Below, piece by piece: positions 55,980 to 64,000 of a stretch of DNA of 64,000 nucleotides. Position numbers and translations under genes: made by a program. Origin of the DNA: Sporosarcina cascadiensis (GTDB lineage Bacteria > Bacillota > Bacilli > Bacillales_A > Planococcaceae); contig NZ_WHVV01000003.1 of NCBI RefSeq assembly GCF_009650995.1, positions 233,843 to 297,842 on the forward strand. Direction: 5' to 3'. The notes beneath the pieces were generated by a model. The model searched no databases. It had not been told where the DNA came from and was given only the letters and a program-made list of their open reading frames with translations. Within the stretch, counting starts at the first letter, position 1, and each line of letters starts with the position of its first letter.

Positions 55980-56028
55980 TTGACTTCAATCCCATTATCT
56001 TTCATAATTAGATATGTAAACGCTATCA
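55980..56028 (+). promoter_or_regulatory. roc operon promoter with a CcpA cre site
   Basis: TTGACT (55980-55985), a 17-base spacer and CATAAT (56003-56008) form the promoter. TGTAAACGCTATCA (56015-56028) matches the cre consensus at all constrained positions and covers the predicted transcription start. This predicts catabolite repression of the ornithine/proline catabolic genes. No -24/-12 sigma-54 promoter, as used by B. subtilis roc operons, is visible. Confidence 0.65.
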
Positions 56029-56065
56029 TAAACTATGTTGATAATAAAAGGAGGATTTGATTAAT

Positions 56066-57610
56066 ATGATTCCATACAAGCATGAACCTTTTACCGATTT
56101 TACAGTCATGGAAAACCGCAGAGCCTACGAAGACGGACTTCGGACAGTAGAAAATTATTTGGGGCAAGACTATCCCCTGATTATTGACGGAAAGCGGATT
56201 ATGACGGATGAAAAAAAAGTATCAAACAATCCTTCTGATAAAAAAGTGATTATCGGCAATGTGTCGCAGACTACCCGGGAGTGGGCTGAGCAGGCTATGA
56301 CAGCTGCAAATGAAGCATTTGAAACATGGCGTAAAGTGAAGCCGGAATATCGTGCTGATGTGCTGTTTAAGGCGGCTGCGATTGTCAGAAGGCGGAAGTT
56401 CGAGTTTTCTGCCCTATTGACGAAAGAAGCAGGAAAGCCATGGAATGAAGCTGATGCAGATGTAGCGGAAGGGATTGATTTCCTGGAATATTACGGCCGT
56501 CAAATGCTGAAGCTGAAAGACGGCATACCTGTGGAAAGCAGACCGGGTGAATATAACCGTTTCGATTATATTCCCCTCGGCGTCGGTGTGGTCCTGTCTC
56601 CTTGGAATTTTGCGTTCGCTATTATGGCGGGGACCACCGCCGCAGCGCTCGTTACAGGCAATACCGTTTTATTGAAACCTGCTTCAACTGCCGCTGTCAC
56701 TGCTTATAAGTTTCTGGAAGTGCTGGAACAGGCGGGTATGCCTAAGGGAGCCGTCAATTATATTCCGGGTTCCGGTTCGGAAATTGGAGATTATCTGGTC
56801 GATCATCCTTCAACCCGGTTTGTTTCATTCACTGGTTCCAGAGAAGTAGGAACACGGATTTTCGAACGTGCAGCAAAAGTACAGGAAAGTCAGAAGTGGC
56901 TAAAGCGTGTGATAGCGGAAATGGGCGGCAAAGATACAATTGTAGTAGACAATGAAGCAGATTTGGAACTGGCTGCGCAGTCCATAGTCAATTCGGCATT
57001 CGGGTTCAGCGGACAGAAATGCTCAGCTTGTTCACGAGCCATTATTCATGAAGAGGTATATGACGAAGTAGTTGAACGTGTTGAGAAGCTGGCCAAGTCA
57101 TTTCTTTGGGGTGATCCGACAGACGGGGAGAACTTGGCGGGTCCGGTTATCGATCAGGAGGCATACGATAAAATCATGGAATATATTGAAATTGGCAAGG
57201 CGGAAGGACGTTTGATTGCCGGCGGGACAGGAGATAACGCGAAAGGTTATTTTATCGCGCCGACGGTTTTTGCGGATGTAGACCCGCATGCACGGATTTC
57301 ACAGGAAGAAATTTTCGGGCCGGTCGTTGCGCTGTCGAAAGCTTCTTCATTTACGGAAGCGATTCAATTTGCAAACGATACCGATTATGGATTAACAGGT
57401 GCTGTCATCACGACGAACCGCAGCCATATCGAACAAGCGCGTGAAGATTTCCATGTCGGCAATCTATATTTCAACCGTGGATGCACAGGCGCAATTGTCG
57501 GGTATCAGCCGTTTGGCGGTTTTAATATGTCCGGCACCGATTCTAAAGCAGGCGGGCCGGATTATCTGCAGCTTCACATGCAGGGAAAGACTACCTCGGA
57601 AATGTTGTGA
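56066..57610 (+). CDS. rocA: 1-pyrroline-5-carboxylate dehydrogenase RocA
   Basis: This aldehyde dehydrogenase-superfamily enzyme oxidises pyrroline-5-carboxylate (glutamate semialdehyde) to glutamate with NAD. The 514 residues are full length. The catalytic cysteine is C319 in [10 protein letters not shown] and the general base is E285 in AEMGGKD; the nucleotide-binding SFTGSREVG is near 254-262. The ATG at 56066 has GGAGGA ten bases ahead; the in-frame TTG upstream touches that site. It forms an operon with rocD 24 bases downstream. Confidence 0.96.
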   Translation: MIPYKHEPFTDFTVMENRRAYEDGLRTVENYLGQDYPLIIDGKRIMTDEKKVSNNPSDKKVIIGNVSQTTREWAEQAMTAANEAFETWRKVKPEYRADVLFKAAAIVRRRKFEFSALLTKEAGKPWNEADADVAEGIDFLEYYGRQMLKLKDGIPVESRPGEYNRFDYIPLGVGVVLSPWNFAFAIMAGTTAAALVTGNTVLLKPASTAAVTAYKFLEVLEQAGMPKGAVNYIPGSGSEIGDYLVDHPSTRFVSFTGSREVGTRIFERAAKVQESQKWLKRVIAEMGGKDTIVVDNEADLELAAQSIVNSAFGFSGQKCSACSRAIIHEEVYDEVVERVEKLAKSFLWGDPTDGENLAGPVIDQEAYDKIMEYIEIGKAEGRLIAGGTGDNAKGYFIAPTVFADVDPHARISQEEIFGPVVALSKASSFTEAIQFANDTDYGLTGAVITTNRSHIEQAREDFHVGNLYFNRGCTGAIVGYQPFGGFNMSGTDSKAGGPDYLQLHMQGKTTSEML

Positions 57611-57634
57611 GCAGAATGAAAGGGGGGAAGGGAT

Positions 57635-58831
57635 ATGACAAAATCAGAAAGAATCATCGAGCAGACGGAAAATTTCGGCGCGCCGAATTATACACCACTG
57701 CCGGTCGTCATTTCGGAAGCAGAAGGAGTATGGGTGAAAGATCCGGAAGGCAATAAGTATCTGGATATGCTCGCGGCTTATTCGGCTGTCAATCAAGGGC
57801 ACCGCCATCCCACGATAATTCAAGCGCTGAAAGATCAGGCGGACCGTGTCACACTGACTTCACGTGCGTTCCATAACGATCAGCTGGGGCCGTGGTACGA
57901 AAAAGTATCCGTTCTGACCGGTAAAAATATGGTGCTTCCAATGAATACGGGAGCAGAAGCAGTGGAAACTGCAATAAAGGCGGCGAGGCGCTGGGCGTAT
58001 GAAGTGAAAGGCACGCCAAAAGATCAGGCTGAAATCATCGCATGTATCGGAAATTTCCACGGACGTACGCTGGGGGCTGTTTCATTGTCGTCTGAAGCAG
58101 AATATAAAAGAGGATTCGGTCCTCTGCTGCCCGGCATCAAACTAGTGCCGTACGGAGATATAGAAGCATTGAAGAATGCGATTACGCCGAATACGGCAGG
58201 ATTTATCATCGAACCGATTCAAGGCGAGGCAGGCATTCGGATTCCGACGCAAGGATTTTTGAAAGAGGCAGCAGAGCTTTGTAAAAAAGAACAAGTTCTC
58301 TTTATAGCGGACGAAATCCAGACGGGACTTTGTCGTACAGGGAAAATGTTTGCATGTGACTGGGAAGAAGTCGTGCCGGACATATATATTCTGGGCAAAG
58401 CATTGGGCGGGGGAGTATTTCCGATATCTTGCGCAGTTGCAAATGACGATGTGCTGAGCGTTTTTAATCCTGGATCTCACGGCTCGACATTCGGAGGTAA
58501 CCCGATGGCATGTGCTGTCTCGATTGCATCGATCAATGTACTGGAGAAAGAAAATTTGGCAGAGAAGTCCGCTGAACTTGGTAAATATTTTATGGACGAA
58601 TTGCAAAAAATTATACACCCTTCTATAAACGAAGTTCGCGGCAGAGGACTTTTCATTGGAATGGAACTGAATGAAGCAGCTCGTCCCTACTGTGAAAAAC
58701 TGAAGGAATCGGGCTTGCTGTGCAAGGAAACGCATGAGACGGTAATTCGCTTTGCTCCGCCGCTTACCATTACCAAAGAGGAGCTCGACTGGGCGCTGGA
58801 GAAAATCCGCAACGTGTTTCAGACTGAATAA
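57635..58831 (+). CDS. rocD: Ornithine aminotransferase RocD
   Basis: This PLP enzyme transfers the delta-amino group of ornithine to 2-oxoglutarate, giving glutamate semialdehyde for RocA. It has 398 residues. The PLP lysine is K255 in [11 protein letters not shown], the PLP-phosphate glycine loop is [10 protein letters not shown] near 104-113, and [14 protein letters not shown] near 223-236 holds the pyridine-N aspartate. GGGGGAAGG precedes the ATG. With RocA and glutamate dehydrogenase it completes the ornithine to 2-oxoglutarate route. Confidence 0.95.
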   Translation: MTKSERIIEQTENFGAPNYTPLPVVISEAEGVWVKDPEGNKYLDMLAAYSAVNQGHRHPTIIQALKDQADRVTLTSRAFHNDQLGPWYEKVSVLTGKNMVLPMNTGAEAVETAIKAARRWAYEVKGTPKDQAEIIACIGNFHGRTLGAVSLSSEAEYKRGFGPLLPGIKLVPYGDIEALKNAITPNTAGFIIEPIQGEAGIRIPTQGFLKEAAELCKKEQVLFIADEIQTGLCRTGKMFACDWEEVVPDIYILGKALGGGVFPISCAVANDDVLSVFNPGSHGSTFGGNPMACAVSIASINVLEKENLAEKSAELGKYFMDELQKIIHPSINEVRGRGLFIGMELNEAARPYCEKLKESGLLCKETHETVIRFAPPLTITKEELDWALEKIRNVFQTE

Positions 58832-58948
58832 AAGTCAATTTCATCAATGAATTCAGAAAAGGTTTAGAATTCAGGGTGGAATTCTCAAAACGCACGTGCT
58901 ATAATATGGCCGTGAAAGACAATACCAAACAAAGAGGCGAACCATACA

Positions 58949-60193
58949 ATGACTGAAAACCTGAATCTATTTACGTCTACGCAAGTTGTCATCAAAGAAG
59001 CACTTGAAAAGTTAGGCTATGATGAAGGAATGTATGAACTACTGAAAGAACCACTGCGTATGGTGGAAGTACGAATTCCTATCCGCATGGATGATGGAAA
59101 AACAAAAGTATTTACGGGTTACCGTGGCCAGCACAATGATGCGGTCGGACCTACAAAAGGCGGAGTTCGTTTCCATCCTGGAGTTACTGCCGATGAAGTG
59201 AAGGCGCTTTCTATGTGGATGACGCTGAAAGCAGGAATCGTCGACTTGCCGTATGGCGGCGGTAAAGGCGGAATCATCTGTGACCCGCGTGAAATGTCGA
59301 TGGGCGAGTTAGAACGTTTAAGCCGGGGATATGTTAGAGCGCTCAGTCAAGTGATGGGGCCTGCAAAAGATATTCCAGCACCGGACGTCTTTACGAATTC
59401 ACAGATTATGGCATGGATGATGGATGAGTACAGTGCGATTGATGAATTTAACTCACCGGGATTCATTACAGGTAAGCCGGTAGTATTAGGCGGATCACAT
59501 GGCCGTGACCGTGCGACTGCTGAAGGTGTAACAATTATTATTAACGAAGCGGCAAAACGCCGCAATATCGATATGAAAGGCGCCCGTGTCATCGTTCAGG
59601 GATTTGGTAACGCAGGTAGTTTCCTTTCTAAATTCCTTCATGACGCAGGAGCGAAAGTAATTGGTATTTCTGATGCTTACGGTGCTTTGCATGATCCGGA
59701 TGGTTTAGACATCGATTACTTATTGGATCGCCGCGACAGCTTCGGTACTGTCACTACATTATTCGACAACACGCTGACAAATGCGGAGTTGCTGGAGATG
59801 GATTGTGATATCTTAGTGCCGGCTGCCATCGAGAACCAGATTACTGAAAAAAATGCACATAACATCAAGGCGGATATCGTAGTGGAGGCGGCAAATGGCC
59901 CGACTACATCTGAAGCTACGAAAATTCTTACAGACCGTGGAATTTTATTGGTACCTGACGTATTGGCTAGTGCCGGCGGTGTAACCGTTTCATACTTTGA
60001 ATGGGTACAGAATAATATGGGCTATTACTGGACTGAAGAAGAAGTGCGCGATCGCATGACGGAAAAAATGGTCACAGCATTCGAAAATGTATATAATGTT
60101 GCGACTACTCGCAATATGGATATGCGTTTGGCTGCTTATATGATCGGTGTAAGAAGAACTGCTGAAGCCAGCCGTTTCCGTGGCTGGGTTTAA
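58949..60193 (+). CDS. gudB: NAD-specific glutamate dehydrogenase (GudB/RocG type)
   Basis: This hexameric enzyme (414 residues) oxidatively deaminates glutamate to 2-oxoglutarate. The substrate region GPTKGGVRFHP is near 67-77, the catalytic lysine K106 is in PYGGGKGG, and the Rossmann motif is GFGNAGSFLS near 222-231. It resembles both GudB and RocG, and the roc neighbourhood makes a catabolic role likely. A TATAAT at 58900-58905 and an AGAATTC/GAATTCT inverted repeat at 58866-58885 lie upstream, so it probably has its own promoter. The repeat may be an operator. Confidence 0.95.
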   Translation: MTENLNLFTSTQVVIKEALEKLGYDEGMYELLKEPLRMVEVRIPIRMDDGKTKVFTGYRGQHNDAVGPTKGGVRFHPGVTADEVKALSMWMTLKAGIVDLPYGGGKGGIICDPREMSMGELERLSRGYVRALSQVMGPAKDIPAPDVFTNSQIMAWMMDEYSAIDEFNSPGFITGKPVVLGGSHGRDRATAEGVTIIINEAAKRRNIDMKGARVIVQGFGNAGSFLSKFLHDAGAKVIGISDAYGALHDPDGLDIDYLLDRRDSFGTVTTLFDNTLTNAELLEMDCDILVPAAIENQITEKNAHNIKADIVVEAANGPTTSEATKILTDRGILLVPDVLASAGGVTVSYFEWVQNNMGYYWTEEEVRDRMTEKMVTAFENVYNVATTRNMDMRLAAYMIGVRRTAEASRFRGWV

Positions 60194-60203
60194 GTAAATC
60201 AAA

Positions 60204-60241
60204 ATAAGGCATCTCCTCTATGATGAGGAGATGCCTTTTAT
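60204..60241. terminator. Bidirectional terminator after gudB
   Basis: AAGGCATCTCCTC pairs perfectly with GAGGAGATGCCTT around TATGAT, with A-rich and T-rich flanks. Confidence 0.9.
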
Positions 60242-60243
60242 CG

Positions 60244-60480
60244 TTATTCAGCTGAAGGAACCGGCGCCTGTTCCTCTTCATCCCGATGCCAATAATTGAA
60301 CAGTACACCAAGTGTCAATAAGCCGGACAATCCAATAATTACATATAAAAAACGGGCAAGCGGCTGGTAAGCGCCTTCTGTTAATTGGGCGATCACGTCA
60401 AAACGGAAAATACCGACGACGCCCCAATTTAAAGCACCAATAATCGTAACGGCTAATGCTAGTTTTTGAAGTGTTTCCAT
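60244..60480 (-). CDS. yuzA: DUF378 small membrane protein (YuzA type)
   Basis: This 78-residue membrane protein has two helices and the DUF378 signature ALNWGVVGIFRFDVIA near residues 16-31. The ATG at 60480 follows GGAGGAG; an upstream start has no such site. The acidic tail (DEEEQAPVPSAE) is cytosolic or external. Function is unknown; the B. subtilis homologue YuzA lies in the same general region. Confidence 0.85.
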   Translation of the reverse strand: METLQKLALAVTIIGALNWGVVGIFRFDVIAQLTEGAYQPLARFLYVIIGLSGLLTLGVLFNYWHRDEEEQAPVPSAE

Positions 60481-60528
60481 ACGATCTCCTCCTAAAATCA
60501 AGTATATCCCAATTCCAGAACACTATAC

Positions 60529-60557
60529 TTGCATCGCAAATACATCTTTTTCATAAT
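60529..60557 (+). promoter_or_regulatory. Promoter of the iron alcohol dehydrogenase gene
   Basis: TTGCAT (60529-60534), a 17-base spacer and CATAAT (60552-60557), 26 bases before the start codon. Confidence 0.6.
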
Positions 60558-60583
60558 AGAGACAACACGAAGGAGGAATTTGA

Positions 60584-61747
60584 ATGGATAACTTTGTATT
60601 TCAGAATCCGACAAAGCTCATATTTGGCGAAGGACAGCTACAACGCCTTCCTAAAGAACTTAATACTTACGGTAAAAGAGTGTTGCTTGTATACGGTGGA
60701 GGCAGCATCAAGCGCAATGGTTTATACGATGAGCTCATAAAGATATTTGCCGACAATGATTTTAAAGTCACAGAAATGGCTGGAGTAGAACCTAACCCTC
60801 GTCTGTCAACCGCAAAACGCGGAGCAGATTTGTGTAAAAAGCATAATATTGATGTGATTGTCGCTGCTGGCGGCGGTTCAGTTATTGACTGTACAAAATT
60901 AATTGCTTCTGCTGCTAAGTATGACGGAAACCCTTGGGATTTCGTAATGGGGAAAGAAAGACCGAAAGAAGCACTTCCTTTTGGAACAATCTTAACACTG
61001 ACTGCAACCAGTTCAGAAATGAATGCCGGTTCTGTTATTACAAATGAAGAAACTCAGGAAAAGTATGGCTGGGGCGGACCGCAGAACTATCCGAAATTCT
61101 CCATATTGGACCCTGCTTATACACTTACGGTGCCGATAGATCAGACAGTCAACGGAATTGTAGACACGATGTCACATATTTTTGAACAATACTTCCATAC
61201 GGCAGATCAAGCGCCGTTTCAGGATGCAATGTGCGAAGCAGCTTTGCGTCAAGTCATGGAAATTGGCGGGAAGTTGGTGAAGGACCCTGATAATCTCGAA
61301 TTAAGAGAAGCCATGATGATGGCAGGAGTCTGGGGACTGAATGGATTCCTATCGATGGGAACAAGAGGAGACTGGGGCACGCATGATATTGAACATGCAA
61401 TTTCTGCGGTTTATGATATCCCTCATGCCGGCGGTTTAGCGATCCTATTCCCCCATTGGATGAAGCAGACATATACCCGCAACCCGAAACGTTATGTCCA
61501 GCTGGCTGTGAATGTATTCGATGTAGATCCCGCCGGTAAAACAGATGAGGAAATTGCAAAAGAAGGCGTTGATCGTTTGAGCGCTTTTTGGAAGCAGATC
61601 GGGGCGCCGTCATCGCTTGCCGATTATGAGATTGATGATTCGAAGCTGGAATTGATAGCGGATAAAGCGGCTGTCAATGGCCCGTTAGGCGGCTATGCAA
61701 AGCTGTCACGTGATGAAGTACTGGAATTATTGAAAACTTGTTTATAA
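60584..61747 (+). CDS. Iron-dependent alcohol dehydrogenase (YugJ/YugK, butanol dehydrogenase type)
   Basis: This group III metal-dependent alcohol dehydrogenase has 387 residues. The N-terminal NAD(P)-binding part has [13 protein letters not shown] near 37-49 and [12 protein letters not shown] near 94-105. The metal-binding helical domain has [12 protein letters not shown] and [20 protein letters not shown] with the conserved histidines. It is close to the YugJ/YugK proteins, which reduce aldehydes with NADPH. GGAGGA precedes the ATG. Confidence 0.93.
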   Translation: MDNFVFQNPTKLIFGEGQLQRLPKELNTYGKRVLLVYGGGSIKRNGLYDELIKIFADNDFKVTEMAGVEPNPRLSTAKRGADLCKKHNIDVIVAAGGGSVIDCTKLIASAAKYDGNPWDFVMGKERPKEALPFGTILTLTATSSEMNAGSVITNEETQEKYGWGGPQNYPKFSILDPAYTLTVPIDQTVNGIVDTMSHIFEQYFHTADQAPFQDAMCEAALRQVMEIGGKLVKDPDNLELREAMMMAGVWGLNGFLSMGTRGDWGTHDIEHAISAVYDIPHAGGLAILFPHWMKQTYTRNPKRYVQLAVNVFDVDPAGKTDEEIAKEGVDRLSAFWKQIGAPSSLADYEIDDSKLELIADKAAVNGPLGGYAKLSRDEVLELLKTCL

Positions 61748-61749
61748 TA

Positions 61750-61788
61750 GAAAAAGCAACAAGTCTGCGGGCTTGTTGCTTTTTCTAT
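61750..61788. terminator. Bidirectional terminator between the alcohol dehydrogenase and mgtC-like genes
   Basis: AAAAAGCAACAAG pairs perfectly with CTTGTTGCTTTTT and overlaps the stop of the converging gene. Confidence 0.9.
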
Positions 61789-62507
61789 GGGTAAATGACA
61801 AGTTCCACCGACTCTACAAACGACAGAGTTGTCAGTTCTACATAGAGGGAGGAAGTAGACTTCTTCGGAAGGGCAGAGAGTTTAAACTGTAATTCATGCC
61901 GATATTGGTGCTGCTCAGTCTGAAACTGTCTAATTCTCATATGGTCGATTTCCATACTTTCTTTTCTGAGATATTCTACGAGTTCTTCAATCTTGGATTT
62001 ATCTGATATGATAACGATGCAGGACGCTTCCTTCATTCGTAAACGTCTTGGTCCAAACCGGCTTAAAAATGGCGCAATCATTTCTATGACCAGCATGACA
62101 CTGATTACTGCAAAGAAAGCTTCTATATAGAATCCTGCACCAACAGCAATTCCGATACCTGCTGAGCCCCATATCATCGCGGCTGTTGTGAGACCGGTGA
62201 TGTTGTCGTTGTCTCTTCTGAGTATAGCACCGGCCCCCAGAAATCCGATCCCGCTGACGATTTGTGCTGACAGACGCAGCGGATCCATTGTAATATTGAT
62301 ATCATCTCTTGCCGGTACCAAATAAGCCGCTTCCATCGAGATGATAGTTAACAGGCAGCTGAACGTAGCGATTACAGCACTTGTTTTCAATCCGATCGGT
62401 TTCTTTTTTATTTCCCGCTCGACGCCGATGATTAAACTTAGTAAAAGCGCAATTCCAATCTTCATAACTGCTTCTAAATTAAATGATTCAGTTAGCAAGC
62501 CCGTCAT
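61785..62507 (-). CDS. MgtC/SapB family membrane protein
   Basis: This 240-residue protein has four to five membrane helices in the first 140 residues, with the MgtC signature LSLIIGVEREIKKKPIGLKTSA near 18-39 and GIGFLGAGAILRR near 90-102. The C-terminal cytosolic domain (IIISDKSKIEELVEYL) looks ACT-like. AAAGGAGG precedes the ATG with ideal spacing. No magnesium riboswitch is apparent upstream. Members relate to magnesium stress and to control of the F1Fo ATPase in other species; the role here is not known. Confidence 0.9.
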   Translation of the reverse strand: MTGLLTESFNLEAVMKIGIALLLSLIIGVEREIKKKPIGLKTSAVIATFSCLLTIISMEAAYLVPARDDINITMDPLRLSAQIVSGIGFLGAGAILRRDNDNITGLTTAAMIWGSAGIGIAVGAGFYIEAFFAVISVMLVIEMIAPFLSRFGPRRLRMKEASCIVIISDKSKIEELVEYLRKESMEIDHMRIRQFQTEQHQYRHELQFKLSALPKKSTSSLYVELTTLSFVESVELVIYP

Positions 62508-62623
62508 GTTTCATCCTCCTTTATTGACGATTTAATCGAAAATGCTTTGGGTGGATATTTTTGAGTGCTCATCTTTACTTCCTATTGTATAGGGTAGAGT
62601 GATAGAAAGAGAAGTGAAATGTT

Positions 62624-63526
62624 GTGAATAAACCAGTGATTCATCCGTATATACCCATTGCAATTGGCGTTCTGACTGTAGGCTTATCTGCGATCTTCGT
62701 CAAATTGACAACTGCTGATGCCGGAGTTACTGCATTTTATCGTATGTTTTTTTCGGTAGTTATTATGCTTCCCTTATTTTTATTATCTTATAGAAGTGAA
62801 CTTCGGGACCTTAAAAGCAGAGACTGGCTGTTCTCCGGGTTAGCAGGCCTCTTTTTAGCTATTCACTTTGTGCTTTGGTTTGAATCGCTGAATTACACTT
62901 CCGTTGCCAGTTCGACGGTGCTGGTTACTCTGCAGCCGATCTTCGCATTAGCGGGCACAGCATTGTTCTTTAAAGAAATTATTACAGGAAAAATGCTGAC
63001 AGCAGTTTTAATTGCGCTCACAGGAAGTGTTATTATCAGCTGGGGGGATTTCCAAGTCAGCAGTACAGCTCTTTTTGGGGATGTATTGGCGCTGTTAGCC
63101 TGCGGTTTTATTACAGCTTATTTATTAGTAGGGCAGGATGTGCGTAAAAGAGTATCGCTCATTACCTATACATTCCTCGTATATTCCGCAAGCTCTATTA
63201 TACTATTCGCATACGTTCTATATGAACGGCAGCCGTTGATCAGTTATCCTGCTTCTGACTGGATGTGGTTTCTAGCATTAGCACTGTTACCAAACCTTTT
63301 GGGTCATTCGCTTTTTAATTGGGCAATAAAATGGGTCAGTACGAATGTAATCTCTATCACTATTTTATTTGAACCGGTAATTGCCTCCGCGGCCGCTTAC
63401 TTTGTCCTGCGTGAAAATATCACAACTACTCAATTAGCAGGGGGAATCGTTGTTCTGGCAGGGATTCTGCTGTTTATAATAGACTTCAAAGAAATAAATA
63501 AAAAACTTTTTACGAAAAAGGCTTGA
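62624..63526 (+). CDS. EamA/DMT-family transporter
   Basis: This drug/metabolite transporter has 300 residues, ten membrane helices and two EamA repeats (about 8-140 and 150-288). The first repeat includes AIFVKLTTADAGVTAFYRMFF, and VASSTVLVTLQPIFALAG marks the typical loop before its last helices. The start is GTG at 62624, after GAAGTGA. The substrate is unknown; members often export amino acids or metabolites. Confidence 0.9.
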   Translation: MNKPVIHPYIPIAIGVLTVGLSAIFVKLTTADAGVTAFYRMFFSVVIMLPLFLLSYRSELRDLKSRDWLFSGLAGLFLAIHFVLWFESLNYTSVASSTVLVTLQPIFALAGTALFFKEIITGKMLTAVLIALTGSVIISWGDFQVSSTALFGDVLALLACGFITAYLLVGQDVRKRVSLITYTFLVYSASSIILFAYVLYERQPLISYPASDWMWFLALALLPNLLGHSLFNWAIKWVSTNVISITILFEPVIASAAAYFVLRENITTTQLAGGIVVLAGILLFIIDFKEINKKLFTKKA

Positions 63527-63552
63527 TTTCTATATTGAATCTATTGTATATT
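63523..63552 (+). promoter_or_regulatory. Possible upstream rRNA promoter
   Basis: TTGATT (63523-63528), an 18-base spacer and TATATT (63547-63552). Its first box overlaps the end of the EamA gene. Tandem promoters are usual for rRNA operons, but this one is weaker than the next. Confidence 0.4.
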
Positions 63553-63609
63553 AGTTCTTGTCGCTTGGGACGCACATTAAATCAACGAAAAAACTTTTAA
63601 AAAAACTTG

Positions 63610-63638
63610 TTGACTTAAAGTGCCGCTGAGTGTAATAT
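63610..63638 (+). promoter_or_regulatory. rRNA operon promoter
   Basis: TTGACT (63610-63615), a 17-base spacer and TAATAT (63633-63638), preceded by A-rich tracts that could act as an UP element. It lies about 285 bases before the mature 16S 5' end. Confidence 0.75.
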
Positions 63639-63644
63639 AGAGAA

Positions 63645-63922
63645 GTCGCTTTTGCAGGACAAACCAAATGAACCTTGAAAACTGAACAGCAAAACGTTAA
63701 CGAAATACAGTTTGTGCACTCTAGTGACACAAACAAAATGAGTATCTTAAATGATGCCAGCAAGAAACTCGAGCTAACTCGAATCTTTCTTATACTTACT
63801 GGCTGTCGAGATGTTGTGGAGTGCTAGGAGATGAAGAAGAGAAGGAAGGAGCGTGCTCATGGCACGTGACTGACTGATCGACTGAAATCGACGACGCAAT
63901 CCGCGGCGTATCGTCAGCCGGT
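63645..63922 (+). ncRNA. 16S rRNA precursor leader
   Basis: This transcribed leader contains AACCTTGAAAACTGAACAGC (63672-63691), a phrase typical of rRNA spacer and leader RNA in Bacillales. A hairpin follows at 63762-63791 (AAGAAA-CTCGAG / CTCGA-AT-CTTTCTT). The half of the processing stem that pairs downstream of 16S cannot be tested, because the operon continues outside the window. No protein gene is credible here. Confidence 0.7.
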
Positions 63923-64000
63923 CTTATGGAGAGTTTGATCCTGGCTCAGGACGAACGCTGGCGGCATGCCTAATACATGCAAGTCGAGCGGAACTTCAGG
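63923..64000 (+). rRNA. rrs: 16S ribosomal RNA, 5' end only
   Basis: The conserved 16S start AGAGTTTGATCCTGGCTCAG begins at 63930, followed by GACGAACGCTGGCGGCATGC and CTAATACATGCAAGTCGAGCG. By alignment with E. coli numbering (AGAGTTTGATC begins at base 8) the mature 5' end is near 63923. The gene runs off the window. Confidence 0.98.

Noticed and set aside
63551..63763. Minus-strand open frame of 70 codons in front of 16S rRNA
   Set aside because: It covers the rRNA promoter and leader, which are well supported, and has no ribosome site.

Overview
The window is chromosomal DNA of a spore-forming member of the Bacillales, most probably Planococcaceae and in my judgement Sporosarcina or a close relative. 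The grounds are a long stretch of genes in the order known from the B. subtilis yut/yum/yui/yun/suf and yug/mrp regions, a YunB sporulation protein, a complete urease operon with its own ABC importer, a lysine riboswitch, and the 5' end of a Firmicute 16S rRNA at the right edge. Base composition is moderate (mid-40s % GC by eye), apart from one clearly AT-rich insert at about 4.4-7.1 kb. No species can be named from the sequence alone.

Layout. 1-4402: the suf operon (sufD lacking only its first codon, sufS, sufU, sufB). About 4367-7165: a small AT-rich island with one 650-residue FRG-domain gene, inserted in the 3' end of sufB; the displaced last codons of a second sufB copy and a terminator lie on the far side, and TGTGCCTAA-type repeats lie just inside both ends. 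7.2-11.0 kb: a thioesterase, a MarR regulator and a nitronate monooxygenase/acyl-CoA ligase operon, all linked by ATGTATATACAT palindromes. 11.0-13.2 kb: flotillin and NfeD-like genes behind a sigma-W type promoter. 13.3-14.1 kb: a non-coding, hairpin-rich repeat region. 14.4-24.2 kb: ureABCEFGD followed by a five-gene peptide/nickel-type ABC importer. 24.3-25.1 kb: a glutaredoxin-like protein, a tiny CxxC membrane peptide and a rhodanese behind a CsoR/CstR-like operator. 25.3-29.2 kb: DUF72, TauE, YunD and YunB. 29.2-33.0 kb: a lysine riboswitch with an NhaC-family transporter, then an NSS-family sodium symporter with its MetS-like small subunit.

33.1-43.8 kb: lipA, yutD, yutE, yutF, yuzB, yutJ (NDH-2 with a Rex-like site), yuzD, yutI (Nfu), a DUF2225 gene, a HesB-type gene, a second NDH-2 (yumB), yuiB, yuiD, pepA and a Gly/Tyr-rich protein. 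43.9-49.6 kb: the seven-gene Mrp Na+/H+ antiporter operon on the minus strand, with yufK divergent. 50.4-53.7 kb: a class A penicillin-binding protein and an MFS exporter. 53.8-54.05 kb: two copies of a hairpin repeat. 54.2-60.2 kb: ppiB, small proteins, an S1-domain protein, then rocA, rocD and glutamate dehydrogenase behind a promoter with a CcpA cre site. 60.2-63.5 kb: YuzA-like protein, iron alcohol dehydrogenase, MgtC and EamA transporter. 63.5-64 kb: rRNA promoters, leader and the first 78 nt of 16S rRNA.

How it fits together. Suf, Nfu, HesB-type and LipA proteins make and use iron-sulphur clusters. Two NDH-2 proteins feed the quinone pool. Urease (ammonia and alkalinity), the putative nickel importer and Mrp (alkali and sodium tolerance) are consistent with a ureolytic lifestyle. 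RocA, RocD and glutamate dehydrogenase convert ornithine to 2-oxoglutarate. The most unusual item is the sufB-inserted island with its single FRG-domain gene, which I consider a candidate defence locus.
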